Positions 1-6,794 of a stretch of 15,855 nt of DNA are shown piece after piece (positions within the stretch are counted from its first letter, which is position 1; each line of letters opens with the position of its first letter). A program made the position numbers and the translations under genes. The notes below the pieces were generated by a model. The model saw only the letters and a list, made by a program, of their open reading frames with translations. It had not been told where the DNA came from and ran no database searches. The DNA is from JAKAXG01 sp035702985. Its GTDB lineage: Bacteria; Actinomycetota; Acidimicrobiia; Acidimicrobiales; Palsa-688. Where the stretch lies: NCBI GenBank assembly GCA_035702985.1, contig DASSZD010000054.1, forward strand, positions 1-15,855, given 5' to 3'.

Positions 1-2
1 AC

Positions 3-89
3 GCCAAGATCTTCACCATCTTCGAGGGCACCAGCGAGATCCAGCATCTGGTGATCGCCCGGGCCATCTCGGGCATGCACATCCAGTAG
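3..89 (+). CDS. Acyl-CoA dehydrogenase, C-terminal fragment (cut by window edge)
   Basis: Only the last 28 codons are present, in an open frame that runs in from the window edge and stops at TAG. The peptide contains IFEGTSEIQHLVIARAISG, which matches the conserved C-terminal helix of acyl-CoA dehydrogenases. In that family the EGT(S/A)EIQ segment contacts the FAD and the neighbouring subunit. The enzyme family performs the flavin-dependent alpha,beta-dehydrogenation of acyl-CoA thioesters. Substrate chain length cannot be judged from this tail. It converges on the ribose-5-phosphate isomerase gene, with a 48-bp gap. Confidence 0.85.
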   Translation, partial: AKIFTIFEGTSEIQHLVIARAISGMHIQ

Positions 90-96
90 CCCGCTT

Positions 97-108
97 CGCC
101 GATCGGCG
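97..108. terminator. Perfect 12-bp palindrome between convergent genes, possible terminator
   Basis: CGCCGATCGGCG is a perfect 12-bp palindrome 8 bp after the acyl-CoA dehydrogenase stop and 30 bp past the end of rpiA on the other strand. It is followed by more GC-rich sequence and no T-run. It could act as a bidirectional, non-canonical terminator. The placement is suggestive, but a palindrome this short can arise by chance in sequence this GC-rich. Confidence 0.25.
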
Positions 109-137
109 CGCGCCGCGAGAGGGGTCCCGGTCGCCGC

Positions 138-761
138 TCAGAGGCGGCCGACGACCACCTCGGTCACCAGCCCCGGGCGGAACAGTCCGTGGCCCACCAC
201 GCCGGGCACCGAGTCGAGGTAGGCGGCCAGGGCGGCCGGGTCCTCCACCGGGCCGGTCCAGTCGGCTATGACCCCGTGGTCGGGGGAGGCCGGCGCGGAG
301 GCCCGGATGCGGGCGTGGCCGAGCTCGCGCAGGGTCGCCTCCAGGCCGAACTCCAGCAGCTCCAGCGGCACGGGCGGCCGGATGGCGTCGACCAGCTTGT
401 CGGTGGAGACGATCACCACGAAGCGGTCGGCGGCGGCGGCCACGATCTTCTCCCGGGTGTGGGCCCCGCCGCCCCCCTTGACCAGCCAGCGGTCCGGGGT
501 GACCTGGTCGGCCCCGTCGATGGCCATGTCCAGCCGCTCGATGGAGCGGAAGCGCTCGACGGCCAGGCCGACCTGCCGGCCCAGGTCCTCGGTGGCGGGG
601 GAGGTGGCGACGCAGCGGATGTCCAGGTTCCGGGCCGCCAGGGCGGGCAGCAGGTGGGCCACGGTGGTGCCGGTGCCGAGACCGACGGTCATGCCGTCGT
701 CAACCAGTGCGGCGGCCGCCTCGGCGGCCCGCTTCTTCTCCGTCTCAGCCCGGTCGTCCAC
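138..761 (-). CDS. rpiA: Ribose-5-phosphate isomerase A
   Basis: This 207-residue protein interconverts ribose 5-phosphate and ribulose 5-phosphate in the non-oxidative pentose phosphate pathway and is expected to be cytosolic. It has the RpiA phosphate loop GLGTGTT (27-33), the IDGAD motif with Asp82 and Asp85, KGGGG with Lys95, and TREKI with the likely catalytic base Glu104. The order and spacing match E. coli RpiA (Asp81, Asp84, Lys94, Glu103). Two small departures are Gln86 where Glu usually follows DGAD, and His101 before TREK. The GTG start was chosen because it is the only in-frame start after the upstream VOC gene ends, and it leaves a normal N-terminal helix before the phosphate loop. 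No strong Shine-Dalgarno sequence is visible. The gene lies 38 bp downstream of the VOC gene on the same strand, so co-transcription is likely. Confidence 0.93.
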   Translation of the reverse strand: MDDRAETEKKRAAEAAAALVDDGMTVGLGTGTTVAHLLPALAARNLDIRCVATSPATEDLGRQVGLAVERFRSIERLDMAIDGADQVTPDRWLVKGGGGAHTREKIVAAAADRFVVIVSTDKLVDAIRPPVPLELLEFGLEATLRELGHARIRASAPASPDHGVIADWTGPVEDPAALAAYLDSVPGVVGHGLFRPGLVTEVVVGRL

Positions 762-799
762 CCGGGCATACTGCCAGAACCGGCCGGGCCGGCCCTGAC

Positions 800-1354
800 T
801 CAGGTCAGCCGGGTGTGGGGGACCGTGGCCACCGTCCCGGTCCGCTGGATCTCGGCCACCGCCGGGACCGGGTCGGGGTCGGTGAACAGCACCCCGTCGC
901 CGTAGTCGGCGTCGCGTCCGGTGGCGTCGGTCACCCACCACGACGCCTCGAGGGCGATGCCGTTCGGGTCGGTGAAGTAGATCGACCGGATGAACGAGTG
1001 GTCGATGACGTCGGTCACCTCGCAGCCGGCGGCCTTGAGGCGGGACCGCAGGCGGAGCAGCGCCTCCTCGTCGGGCAGGTTGAACGAGATGTGGTCGAAC
1101 TGCACCGCCCGGGGATCGGGGACCCCGGCCGGCTTGGCGAACGGCTGAAGCTCCACGTCTCTGTACTCGAAGAAGGCGATGGTGTTCTCCGGGCCGATCT
1201 CGAAGAAGTAGTGCCGGAACGAGGCGTTGCCCAGATGGGCCACCAGCCGGGCGCCGAGCACCCCGTGGTAGAAGCGGACGGTGGCGTCCATGTCGGTCGT
1301 CACCAGGGCCAGGTGGTTGATGCCCCTCCAGCGGGGAGTCTCGTGTTCGGCCAT
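800..1354 (-). CDS. VOC superfamily (glyoxalase/dioxygenase fold) protein
   Basis: This 184-residue protein contains two beta-alpha-beta-beta-beta modules, at about residues 11-66 and 84-140. The first opens with INHLALVTTDMDATVRFY and the second with FDHISFNLPDEEAL, followed by IYFTDPNGIALEAS. The expected metal ligands are present in the HEHE arrangement: His14, Glu63, His88 and Glu136. This fits a divalent-metal enzyme such as a glyoxalase I-like lyase, an epimerase or an extradiol-type enzyme. The substrate cannot be named from sequence alone. The last 40 residues lie outside the fold. The ATG start has AGGA about 8 nt upstream, and the same bases could be read as a TAGGAT -10 box (1361-1366). 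The gene is divergent from the peroxiredoxin gene across a 116-bp gap. Confidence 0.85.
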   Translation of the reverse strand: MAEHETPRWRGINHLALVTTDMDATVRFYHGVLGARLVAHLGNASFRHYFFEIGPENTIAFFEYRDVELQPFAKPAGVPDPRAVQFDHISFNLPDEEALLRLRSRLKAAGCEVTDVIDHSFIRSIYFTDPNGIALEASWWVTDATGRDADYGDGVLFTDPDPVPAVAEIQRTGTVATVPHTRLT

Positions 1355-1458
1355 GGGGCCATCCTACGGAGCCCCCGGCGCTCCGGTTGGTGGAACTGGC
1401 CCGACGGTGGCAGCCTCTTGGGTCTGAGCGGCCGTTCCGGCTGCCCCCAATCACCGAC

Positions 1459-1464
1459 AGGAGA
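1459..1464 (+). promoter_or_regulatory. Shine-Dalgarno sequence that fixes the peroxiredoxin start
   Basis: AGGAGA lies 6 nt before the ATG at 1471. It decides the start against a longer open frame that begins at 1387 and whose extra N-terminal residues do not resemble a peroxiredoxin. Confidence 0.7.
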
Positions 1465-1470
1465 CTCGGT

Positions 1471-1953
1471 ATGACCATCTCAGTGGGCGACAGGATCCCC
1501 GACGTCAAGGTGCAGGTCCCCGGAGCGAGCGGGCCGCAGCCGGCCTCGACCGGCGAGCTGCTCGGCCAGGGCACCGTGGTGCTGTTCGGCGTGCCCGGCG
1601 CCTTCACCCCCACCTGCAGCGACCACCATCTGCCCGGGTTCGTGATCCGGGCCGAGGACCTCGAGGCCAAGGGGGTGGACCACGTCTACTGCGTGTCGGT
1701 GAACGACGCGTTCGTGATGGGGGCGTGGGGCCAGGCCAACGAGGTGGACGGCAAGGTGGGCATGATCGCCGACGGCTCGGCGGTCTTCACCAGGGCCATG
1801 GGCCTCGAGGTGGACCTGACCGGCGGGGGCATGGGGGTCCGCTCCAAGCGGTACGCCGCCGTCATCAGGGACGGGGTGGTCAGCCACCTGGCCGTGGAGG
1901 ACACCCTCGGCCTGGACGTGAGCAGCGCCGACGCCGTCCTGAAGGCGCTGTAG
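1471..1953 (+). CDS. Peroxiredoxin, Prx5/type II (redoxin) family
   Basis: This 160-residue cytosolic thiol peroxidase would reduce hydrogen peroxide and organic hydroperoxides. The active-site signature GVPGAFTPTCS places the peroxidatic cysteine at Cys49, with the supporting Pro and Thr residues of the PxxxTxxC motif. A second cysteine, Cys74 in VYCVSVND, sits where plant type II and bacterial Prx5-like enzymes have their other conserved cysteine. The protein could therefore use it for an intramolecular disulfide or rely on glutaredoxin or thioredoxin. The basic patch RSKRYAAVI (131-139) is also typical. Length is normal for the family. The gene converges on the thioesterase gene with 32 bp between stops. 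No fused glutaredoxin domain is present. Confidence 0.92.
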   Translation: MTISVGDRIPDVKVQVPGASGPQPASTGELLGQGTVVLFGVPGAFTPTCSDHHLPGFVIRAEDLEAKGVDHVYCVSVNDAFVMGAWGQANEVDGKVGMIADGSAVFTRAMGLEVDLTGGGMGVRSKRYAAVIRDGVVSHLAVEDTLGLDVSSADAVLKAL

Positions 1954-1985
1954 GCGCGGGGCGAGGGGGCTGGGCGCGGCGGGCG

Positions 1986-2414
1986 CTACTCCCGCGGCGT
2001 CAGCAGGTAGGTCGAGGAGGCCTTGGCGACCAGCCGGCCTTCCCGGTCGGTGACCTCGGCCTCCACGAAGGTGACCCTGGAGCCGCCCCCGATCACCCGG
2101 GCTGTGCAGGTGAGCAGCTCGCCGATCGGGGCGGCCCGCAGGAAGCTGATCTTCAGCTCGGTGTTGGCCGTGTAGGCCTTGCGCCCCTGGAGGTTGGTGA
2201 TGGTGGCGGTGGCCATGGCGGTGTCGGCGAAGGCGGTCACGAACCCCCCCTGCACCACCCCGACGGGGTTGGCCAGGTGCTCGCCGGGGGTCATCTGCCA
2301 CACCGTCACCCCGGGCACCGCCTTGTCGACGCAGTACATGCCCAGCGTCAGGTCGCAGTTGGGCGGCACCCGGGGCCGGGGCCGGGACCGGTTGGCGGGG
2401 GGCGTGGCGGTCAC
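1986..2414 (-). CDS. PaaI-like hotdog-fold thioesterase
   Basis: This 142-residue protein has one hotdog domain (about 40-138). It would hydrolyse acyl-CoA or a related thioester, probably as a dimer or tetramer. The family helix reads NPVGVVQGGFVTAFADTAM, with Asn49, Gly52, Gly56-Gly57 and the likely catalytic Asp64. In many PaaI/YbgC-type enzymes the residue before GG is His; here it is Gln55, a substitution also seen in some subgroups. The C-terminal strand VAKASSTYLL is typical. The GTG start overlaps the TetR stop as GTGA, which argues for translational coupling. A longer upstream reading would run Arg/Pro-rich sequence through the TetR gene and was rejected. The substrate is unknown. 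Control by the overlapping TetR repressor is likely, for example in response to an acyl compound. Confidence 0.85.
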   Translation of the reverse strand: MTATPPANRSRPRPRVPPNCDLTLGMYCVDKAVPGVTVWQMTPGEHLANPVGVVQGGFVTAFADTAMATATITNLQGRKAYTANTELKISFLRAAPIGELLTCTARVIGGGSRVTFVEAEVTDREGRLVAKASSTYLLTPRE

Positions 2415-3082
2415 GCCTGACCGGCCCGCTGGGCGGCGCTTCCGGGCAGGCCGCGCAGGCCGGCCCACACCAGGTCGGCCAGCCGGGTGGCCATGAGGTC
2501 CGCCTCGGCCTGGTCCAGATCGGCGGGTACCTGGCCGTCGCTGCCGCCGTGCAGGGCCACCCACCTGCGCCCGGCCACCTCGCCCAGCCCGACGATGGCG
2601 TAGCCGAGCAGCTCACGGTGGCCGGCGTCGATCTCGGCCTCGATGAAGCGGGCGATGGTGGCGGCGATGCCCTCCTCCAGGCGGCGGACCGACTCGGCGA
2701 ACTCGTCGCTCAGGCGGGCCCCGCTGCCGAACACCAGCTGGAACGCCGCCGGCCGATCGCAGACGAAGCGGAAGTAGGCCCGGAAGCCGGCCAGCACCCG
2801 CTGGTAGGGGTTCTCCTCGGCCCCGGCCCGGCGCTCCACATCGGCCAGAAGGTCCCGGCCCACGGAATCCAGCAGTTCGAGAAACAAGTGTTGTTTCGAT
2901 TGGAAGTGCTGGTACAGAACCGGCTTGGTCACCCCGGCCGCGTCGGCGATCTCCTCCATGGAGGTGTCGAAGTAGCCCCGTGCCGCGAACCGCTCGAGCG
3001 CCACGTCGAGCAGTTGGTTGCGCCGGGCGGCGGCGGGCATCCGCTGGCGCAGCTCGGTGATCTTGGCTTCCGCTTCTGTCAC
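2411..3082 (-). CDS. TetR/AcrR family transcriptional regulator
   Basis: This 223-residue protein has an N-terminal TetR helix-turn-helix: RRNQLLDVALERFAARGY leads into TSMEEIADAAGVTKPVLYQHF, ending with SKQHLF, roughly residues 20-67. The remaining 150 residues are the variable alpha-helical ligand-binding and dimerisation domain, with no recognisable ligand signature. The start is a GTG. A GAGGGA-like stretch lies about 12 nt upstream, a little far, and no better in-frame start is available upstream. It overlaps the thioesterase start by 4 bp, so the two form an operon and the thioesterase is a probable target along with the regulator's own promoter. The gene faces a 579-bp non-coding stretch. 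Confidence 0.92.
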   Translation of the reverse strand: MTEAEAKITELRQRMPAAARRNQLLDVALERFAARGYFDTSMEEIADAAGVTKPVLYQHFQSKQHLFLELLDSVGRDLLADVERRAGAEENPYQRVLAGFRAYFRFVCDRPAAFQLVFGSGARLSDEFAESVRRLEEGIAATIARFIEAEIDAGHRELLGYAIVGLGEVAGRRWVALHGGSDGQVPADLDQAEADLMATRLADLVWAGLRGLPGSAAQRAGQA

Positions 3083-3197
3083 GTTTTCAGCCCATTCCCT
3101 CTTCGTTTCCTTCCGGAACGCGCAGACGCCCGGGGACGGACGCGCAGGACGGGAGGCGGTCCCGGCGACCCATCCTGGCAGACGCTCCGTGGTCGTT

Positions 3198-3225
3198 GTC
3201 TAACCGGCGTATGCGGGGGGTACAA
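3198..3225 (-). promoter_or_regulatory. Possible promoter for the TetR-thioesterase operon
   Basis: Read on the minus strand, TTGTAC (3225-3220) and TTAGAC (3203-3198) are separated by 16 nt and resemble -35 and -10 boxes. They would give a leader of about 110 nt before the GTG start at 3082. Each box matches the consensus only partly, so this is a candidate only. Confidence 0.3.
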
Positions 3226-3235
3226 CGGCTACCGG

Positions 3236-3254
3236 TCTCGCGGATGCTGCGAGA
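3236..3254. repeat. Perfect inverted repeat, candidate operator
   Basis: TCTCGC and GCGAGA form a perfect 6-bp inverted repeat around a 7-nt spacer. It lies about 10 bp upstream of the candidate -35 box of the TetR operon. TetR proteins bind short dyads of about this size near their own gene. The match is structural only and could be chance. Confidence 0.25.
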
Positions 3255-3564
3255 TGTGCGCCAACGCGCGACTTCCGCCGGTCAGTCCATCCAGACAGGT
3301 ACAGGGGGCTTGTTTGCCGAAAAGTTCTGACGTGAGGCCGCCGAACTCTTCACCCGCCCGCGTAACCAGCCGTCCGCCGGAGCCGCTGCGTCCCATCCCG
3401 GCCCGCCGCCCCGGTACCAGCCTGCTCGCCGTCAAGGTCCGTCGCCGCCGCTACCGCCTGGTCCCACCGGCCGGCCGGTAGTCCCCCCACCACCCGACCG
3501 GCCTACCTCGCCGGCGCGTCCGGCCCCGATGAGGTACCGGCACCCGGACCCGGCCCGGCCCGGT

Positions 3565-3665
3565 GCGCCCTACGCCCGGTCCGGCCGCGCCCGGCGCGCC
3601 CTACGCCCGGTCCGGCCGCGCCGCCCGGTGCGCCCTACGGCCCGGCCCGGCCCGGTGCGTGCTAC
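3565..3665. repeat. Degenerate tandem repeat spanning the glycosyltransferase stop codon
   Basis: Four copies of a unit beginning GCGCCCTACG start at 3565, 3596, 3630 and 3657, so the period varies (31, 34 and 27 bp). Most copies continue as CCCGGTCCGGCC. The fourth copy contains the end of the glycosyltransferase gene: its stop TAG is the complement of CTA at 3662-3664, and the same CTA recurs in each other copy. The pattern suggests that the 3' end of the gene was duplicated outward past the stop, probably by slippage. Confidence 0.7.
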
Positions 3666-4762
3666 GCCCGGTCCGGCCGGTCGGGGAGCTCCCAGCCCGC
3701 CCCCCGGATCAGGGCCGCCAGGCGCTCCGGCAGGTCGGCGATGTCGAGATGGTCGCGGACCATCTGGTGGTTGTGGGCGAGCAGCCCGGGGTCGGGCCGG
3801 TCCAGCCACCGGCGCAGCTGCCCGGGCCGGTCGGCGTCGAACCACCGGAACCCCAGGCGGCGCAGCTCCGCTCCCACCGGGTAGTCGCCCACCGCCACCG
3901 GCCGCTCGAACACGGCCGCTTCCACCGGAGGGTTGCCGAAACCCTCCCAGCTGGAGGGGAACACCACCGCGTCGCAGGCCGCGTAGGCGTGCTCCACCCC
4001 GGCCCACCCCCGCATGGGCGGCACCGGGCCGTGGCGGACCGGCACCCGGGCCGCCTTCAGCAGCGCGTCCAGGGTCGGGCCGTAGTCCTCCTCGGCCGGG
4101 CCCAGCAGCCAGAAGAAGGCGTCCAGGGCCTCGGCCAGGGCCAGGCCCACATGGACGTTCTTGCGGGCGATGGCCCGGGTGGGCTGCAGCAGCACCAGCC
4201 GATCGGCGGGCACGCCCAGGGCCGACCGGGTGGCGTGGCGGTCGCCGGGGCGGGCGTCGGGGTCGAAGGCGTTGCGGACCACCCGGGCGGCGATGCCCCG
4301 GGCGGCCAGTTCGGTTGCCGACCGCTCGTTGATGGTGACGTGGATCCACGCCGGGTCGTCGGGGGGCGGCGGGCAGCCGGCGAAGCGCTCCCGCTGCCAG
4401 GGCAGGTCGTGGTGGCGCATGATGGCCGCCCGGCCGGCCAGGACGGCGGCGACGGCGTCCCGGGCCGCCGGGTTGAGGGGCAGCGAGCACAGGTTCTCGA
4501 CGACCACCAGGTCGGCGTCGCCCAGGGCGCGGGCCAGGGCCGACCGGTCTAGGTGCCTGGCCGGCCGCCCGGTCAGCCACTCGCCGGCGTCGAGGCCGGG
4601 GACCTCCACGTCCGCCGAGCCGGCCCCGGCCACGGTGCGGATGCGGTAGCCGAGCCTGGCCAGGGCGGCCGTCCACTTCGCCGCCTCCACCGACACGCCG
4701 TCGGCCCCGCCCAGCCGGAACGACACGCTGACGGCCAGGCGGCTGACGGCCCGGCCGTTCAA
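3662..4762 (-). CDS. GT4-like glycosyltransferase (GT-B fold)
   Basis: This 366-residue protein would transfer a sugar from a nucleotide-sugar to an unidentified acceptor and is probably cytosolic. The N-terminal domain starts SVSFRLGGADGVSVEAAKW (12-30), with the Gly-rich loop after strand 1 typical of GT4 acceptor domains. The C-terminal domain has LLQPTRAIARKNV (191-203), whose Arg and Lys are positioned to bind the donor phosphates. It also has the EX7E motif in EGFGNPPVE (Glu273 and Glu281). The start is a TTG overlapping the upstream DUF5317 stop as TTGA. It was chosen because the conserved first strand begins just after it and no ATG or GTG fits better. A longer frame would overlap the DUF5317 gene over most of its length. 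The 3' end lies within a tandem repeat. Donor and acceptor cannot be predicted. Confidence 0.85.
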   Translation of the reverse strand: MNGRAVSRLAVSVSFRLGGADGVSVEAAKWTAALARLGYRIRTVAGAGSADVEVPGLDAGEWLTGRPARHLDRSALARALGDADLVVVENLCSLPLNPAARDAVAAVLAGRAAIMRHHDLPWQRERFAGCPPPPDDPAWIHVTINERSATELAARGIAARVVRNAFDPDARPGDRHATRSALGVPADRLVLLQPTRAIARKNVHVGLALAEALDAFFWLLGPAEEDYGPTLDALLKAARVPVRHGPVPPMRGWAGVEHAYAACDAVVFPSSWEGFGNPPVEAAVFERPVAVGDYPVGAELRRLGFRWFDADRPGQLRRWLDRPDPGLLAHNHQMVRDHLDIADLPERLAALIRGAGWELPDRPDRA

Positions 4763-5376
4763 GGGCGGACCGCGGGGCGGCCCGTGCCGGGGGGGCCCGT
4801 GCGGTCGGGGGCGGACGGTCGGTCGGTGGCGGCTGGGACACGCGGTCGCAGCCACCCGAAGACGGCCACGGCCGCCCCGAAGGCCAGCACCAGGTCCCCG
4901 GGGGATGCCGTCAACCCCAGATACGTGATCGGGATGACGTCGGCCAGGCCCCGGAGGTGGTCGGCTGCGCTCAGGCCGTGGTGCAGGCCTGCCGACGTCC
5001 CGGCGGCCAGCGTGCTCACCGGCATGCCCCGGTCGGCGGCCATCACCACCATGTTGGCTGTCAGCCCGGCGGCCCCGGCCACCATGCCCGGATGCCGGCG
5101 CTGGCGCAGGGCGAAGGTGATGAGCAGGGCGTAGCCGGCCAGGGTCAGGGCCAGAGGGACGTAGCGCCCCGGCAGCCGCCCCCCGGCGAGCGCCGCCCCG
5201 CACCCGCCGACCAGCAGGACCACATCGGCGCCGGCCGGGACGTCCCCGGCGGCCGGCGGCCGGCGGCCGGCCAGCAGCCCGGCCGCCGCGCCCAGCGCGA
5301 CGGCGATCACGGCGAGCAGCACGGCTGCGAAGCTACCGGCTGGGACCGGCCCGGATGGCGATGGCCCCGCCCCCAT
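4759..5376 (-). CDS. DUF5317-family membrane protein
   Basis: This 205-residue protein has about five hydrophobic segments (roughly 15-37, 48-65, 70-90, 97-114 and 160-176). It carries the residues I associate with DUF5317: NMVVMAADRGMPV (108-120), a paired His132-His133, ADVIP (145-149) and SPGD (158-161). The family has no established function. Its conserved Asn, His and Asp residues near membrane ends hint at ligand or metal binding, but this is inference. The C-terminal 30 residues are Pro/Arg-rich and probably cytoplasmic. It overlaps the glycosyltransferase by 4 bp (TTGA), so the two are probably co-translated. Its ATG lies only 22 bp from the divergent ccmA start. A later start is possible because the first 14 residues are low-complexity. 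Confidence 0.75.
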   Translation of the reverse strand: MGAGPSPSGPVPAGSFAAVLLAVIAVALGAAAGLLAGRRPPAAGDVPAGADVVLLVGGCGAALAGGRLPGRYVPLALTLAGYALLITFALRQRRHPGMVAGAAGLTANMVVMAADRGMPVSTLAAGTSAGLHHGLSAADHLRGLADVIPITYLGLTASPGDLVLAFGAAVAVFGWLRPRVPAATDRPSAPDRTGPPGTGRPAVRP

Positions 5377-5398
5377 CGCTACCGTTTACCCGGTCGAC

Positions 5399-6136
5399 AT
5401 GGATCCGGTGATCCGCTTTCGCTCAGCTGTGGCGCTGGCCGGCAACTTCCCCGTACTGGCAGGCGTAGACCTCGACGTGACCCGCGGTGAGGTGGTGCTG
5501 GTGCGCGGGTCGAATGGGGCCGGCAAGACCAGCCTGCTGCGGGCCTGCGCCGGACTCCTGCGGGTGGTCGCCGGGGAGGCCGAGGTGCTCGGCTCCGACC
5601 TGGTCCGCGACCAGCGGGCGGTCCGGCGGCGGGTCGGGCTGCTGGGCCACGCCACCGCCCTCTACGACGAGCTGAGCGCCCGCGACAACATCCGCTTCGC
5701 CCTGCGGGCCGCCGGCGCCCCGGTGGGGGCGGCCGGTCCGGCCATGGAGCAGCTGGGTCTCGACGGTCGGCTGGCCGGCACCCGGGTCGCTTCGCTGTCG
5801 GCCGGGCAGCGCCGGCGGGTGGCCCTGGCCATCCTGGTGGCCCGCAACCCGGAGCTGTGGCTCCTCGACGAGCCGCACGCCGGCCTGGACGCCGACTACC
5901 GGGACCTGCTCGACGGCTTCATCGCCGGCGCCGCCCGAGCCGGCAGCACCGTGCTCCTGGCCTCCCACGAGGCCGACCGGGCCGGGCCCCTGGCCACCAC
6001 GGTGGTCACCGTCGGGGGCGGCGTGGTGACCGGGGTGTCCGCCGGGCCGCCGGCGGGGCCAGCCGGAGCGGGGTCGGCCGGAGCGGGATCGGCCGGAGCG
6101 GGGATCGAGCCGGAGGTGGCCGGGCATGTGGCGTGA
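5399..6136 (+). CDS. ccmA: Haem exporter ATP-binding protein CcmA
   Basis: This 245-residue ABC ATPase is expected to power release of the haem-loaded CcmE complex with CcmB, CcmC and CcmD at the cytoplasmic membrane. It shows Walker A GSNGAGKT (37-44), signature LSAGQRRR (133-140), Walker B LWLLDEP (153-159) and the H-loop SHE (His190). The segment LLGHATALYDELSARDN (81-97) corresponds to the CcmA region LGHxxxxxxELTxxEN. The usual ABC Q-loop Gln is Ala85 here. CcmA is usually just over 200 residues; the excess is a Gly/Ala/Ser-rich tail encoded by a 15-bp tandem repeat. There is no Shine-Dalgarno sequence, and only 22 bp separate it from the divergent gene, so it may be leaderless. It overlaps ccmB by 11 bp. 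Confidence 0.93.
   Translation: MDPVIRFRSAVALAGNFPVLAGVDLDVTRGEVVLVRGSNGAGKTSLLRACAGLLRVVAGEAEVLGSDLVRDQRAVRRRVGLLGHATALYDELSARDNIRFALRAAGAPVGAAGPAMEQLGLDGRLAGTRVASLSAGQRRRVALAILVARNPELWLLDEPHAGLDADYRDLLDGFIAGAARAGSTVLLASHEADRAGPLATTVVTVGGGVVTGVSAGPPAGPAGAGSAGAGSAGAGIEPEVAGHVA
6065..6106 (+). repeat. 15-bp in-frame tandem repeat in the ccmA tail
   Basis: GGAGCGGGGTCGGCC is repeated in tandem about 2.8 times (units at 6065, 6080 and 6095). It encodes a GAGSA-type repeat near the C terminus of CcmA. The period is a multiple of three, so copy changes keep the frame. Confidence 0.85.
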
Positions 6137-6794
6137 CGCCCTGGTGGTCGGCGGCAAGGATCTGAGGGTCGAGCTGCAGAGCCGGGTCACCACCACCCAG
6201 GTGGCCCCCTACGCCATCCTGGTCCTGCTGCTGTTCGGCTTCGCCTTCGACCAGGACCACGCCGTACTGACCAAGACGGCGGCCGGGCTGTTCTGGGTCG
6301 CCGTGCTGCTGTGCTCGCTGCTGGCGGTGCAGCGCAGCTACGCCATCGAGGCGGTGGACGGCGCCCGGGACGGGCTTCGCCTGTCCGGCCTGGACCCGGC
6401 CGGCATATTCATCGGCAAGGCGGTGGCGGTGGCGGTGCAGCTGGTCGTGCTCGAGGTGCTCCTCGGCCTGGGCGTGGTGATCCTGTTCGGAACCAAGCTG
6501 CACGACCCGGCCCTGCTCATCCTGAGCGCCCTGTGCGCCACCGTCGGGCTGGCGGCGGCCGGGACGGTCTACGGGATGATCGCCTCCGGGCTGCGGGTGA
6601 GGGAGACCCTGCTGCCCCTGCTGATCCTGCCGGTGGTGGCCCCCGTGCTGCTGGGCGCCACCCAGTCCTGGATGGCCGCCCTCGGTACCAGTTCGACGGA
6701 CGGCTGGAAGTGGCTCTCGCTGCTGGGCAGCTTCGCGGTGATCTACGTAGCGGCCGGAATCCTGTCATTCTCGACATTGGTGGAGGAATCCTGA
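6126..6794 (+). CDS. ccmB: Haem exporter membrane protein CcmB
   Basis: This 222-residue integral membrane protein is the permease partner of CcmA. It starts with the CcmB-like cytoplasmic helix (LVVGGKDLRVELQSRVTTTQ), followed by about six membrane segments (near 28-44, 52-68, 95-117, 124-146, 156-174 and 192-213). Typical CcmB features are QRSYAIEAVDGARDGLRLS between segments 2 and 3 and LLPLLILPVVAPVLLGATQ near residue 170. A GGAGGTGG Shine-Dalgarno sequence precedes the ATG, which overlaps the ccmA end by 11 bp. Its stop overlaps the ccmC ATG by one base (TGATG). Length matches the family at about 220 residues. Confidence 0.93.
   Translation: MWRDALVVGGKDLRVELQSRVTTTQVAPYAILVLLLFGFAFDQDHAVLTKTAAGLFWVAVLLCSLLAVQRSYAIEAVDGARDGLRLSGLDPAGIFIGKAVAVAVQLVVLEVLLGLGVVILFGTKLHDPALLILSALCATVGLAAAGTVYGMIASGLRVRETLLPLLILPVVAPVLLGATQSWMAALGTSSTDGWKWLSLLGSFAVIYVAAGILSFSTLVEES

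Larger units (their letters stand above)
3083..3564. other. Non-coding stretch upstream of the TetR gene
   Basis: About 480 bp hold no gene I can support. Short open frames on both strands lack domain-like composition, Shine-Dalgarno sequences and recognisable motifs. GC content falls a little in 3080-3330 compared with the flanking genes, as expected for a regulatory region. A possible minus-strand promoter and a perfect inverted repeat lie here and are listed separately. No tRNA-like cloverleaf or T-run terminator was seen by eye. Confidence 0.5.

Noticed and set aside
1361..1366. TAGGAT as a -10 box for the VOC gene
   Set aside because: The same bases work as an AGGA ribosome binding site before the ATG and no -35 partner is visible, so it was not listed as a promoter.
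138..1670. A 510-codon open frame on the minus strand reaching well upstream of rpiA
   Set aside because: Only its last 207 codons resemble a protein (RpiA). The rest is Arg/Pro/Gly-rich and reads the VOC gene in another frame, as expected from high GC.
3229..3435. Small minus-strand gene in the non-coding stretch
   Set aside because: The 68-codon frame has no Shine-Dalgarno sequence, no hydrophobic or motif pattern and mixed composition. Nothing supports translation.
3563..4552. Long plus-strand open frames opposite the glycosyltransferase
   Set aside because: Composition is Gly/Pro/Arg-rich without domains, while the opposite strand shows clear GT-B motifs. These are GC-driven shadows.
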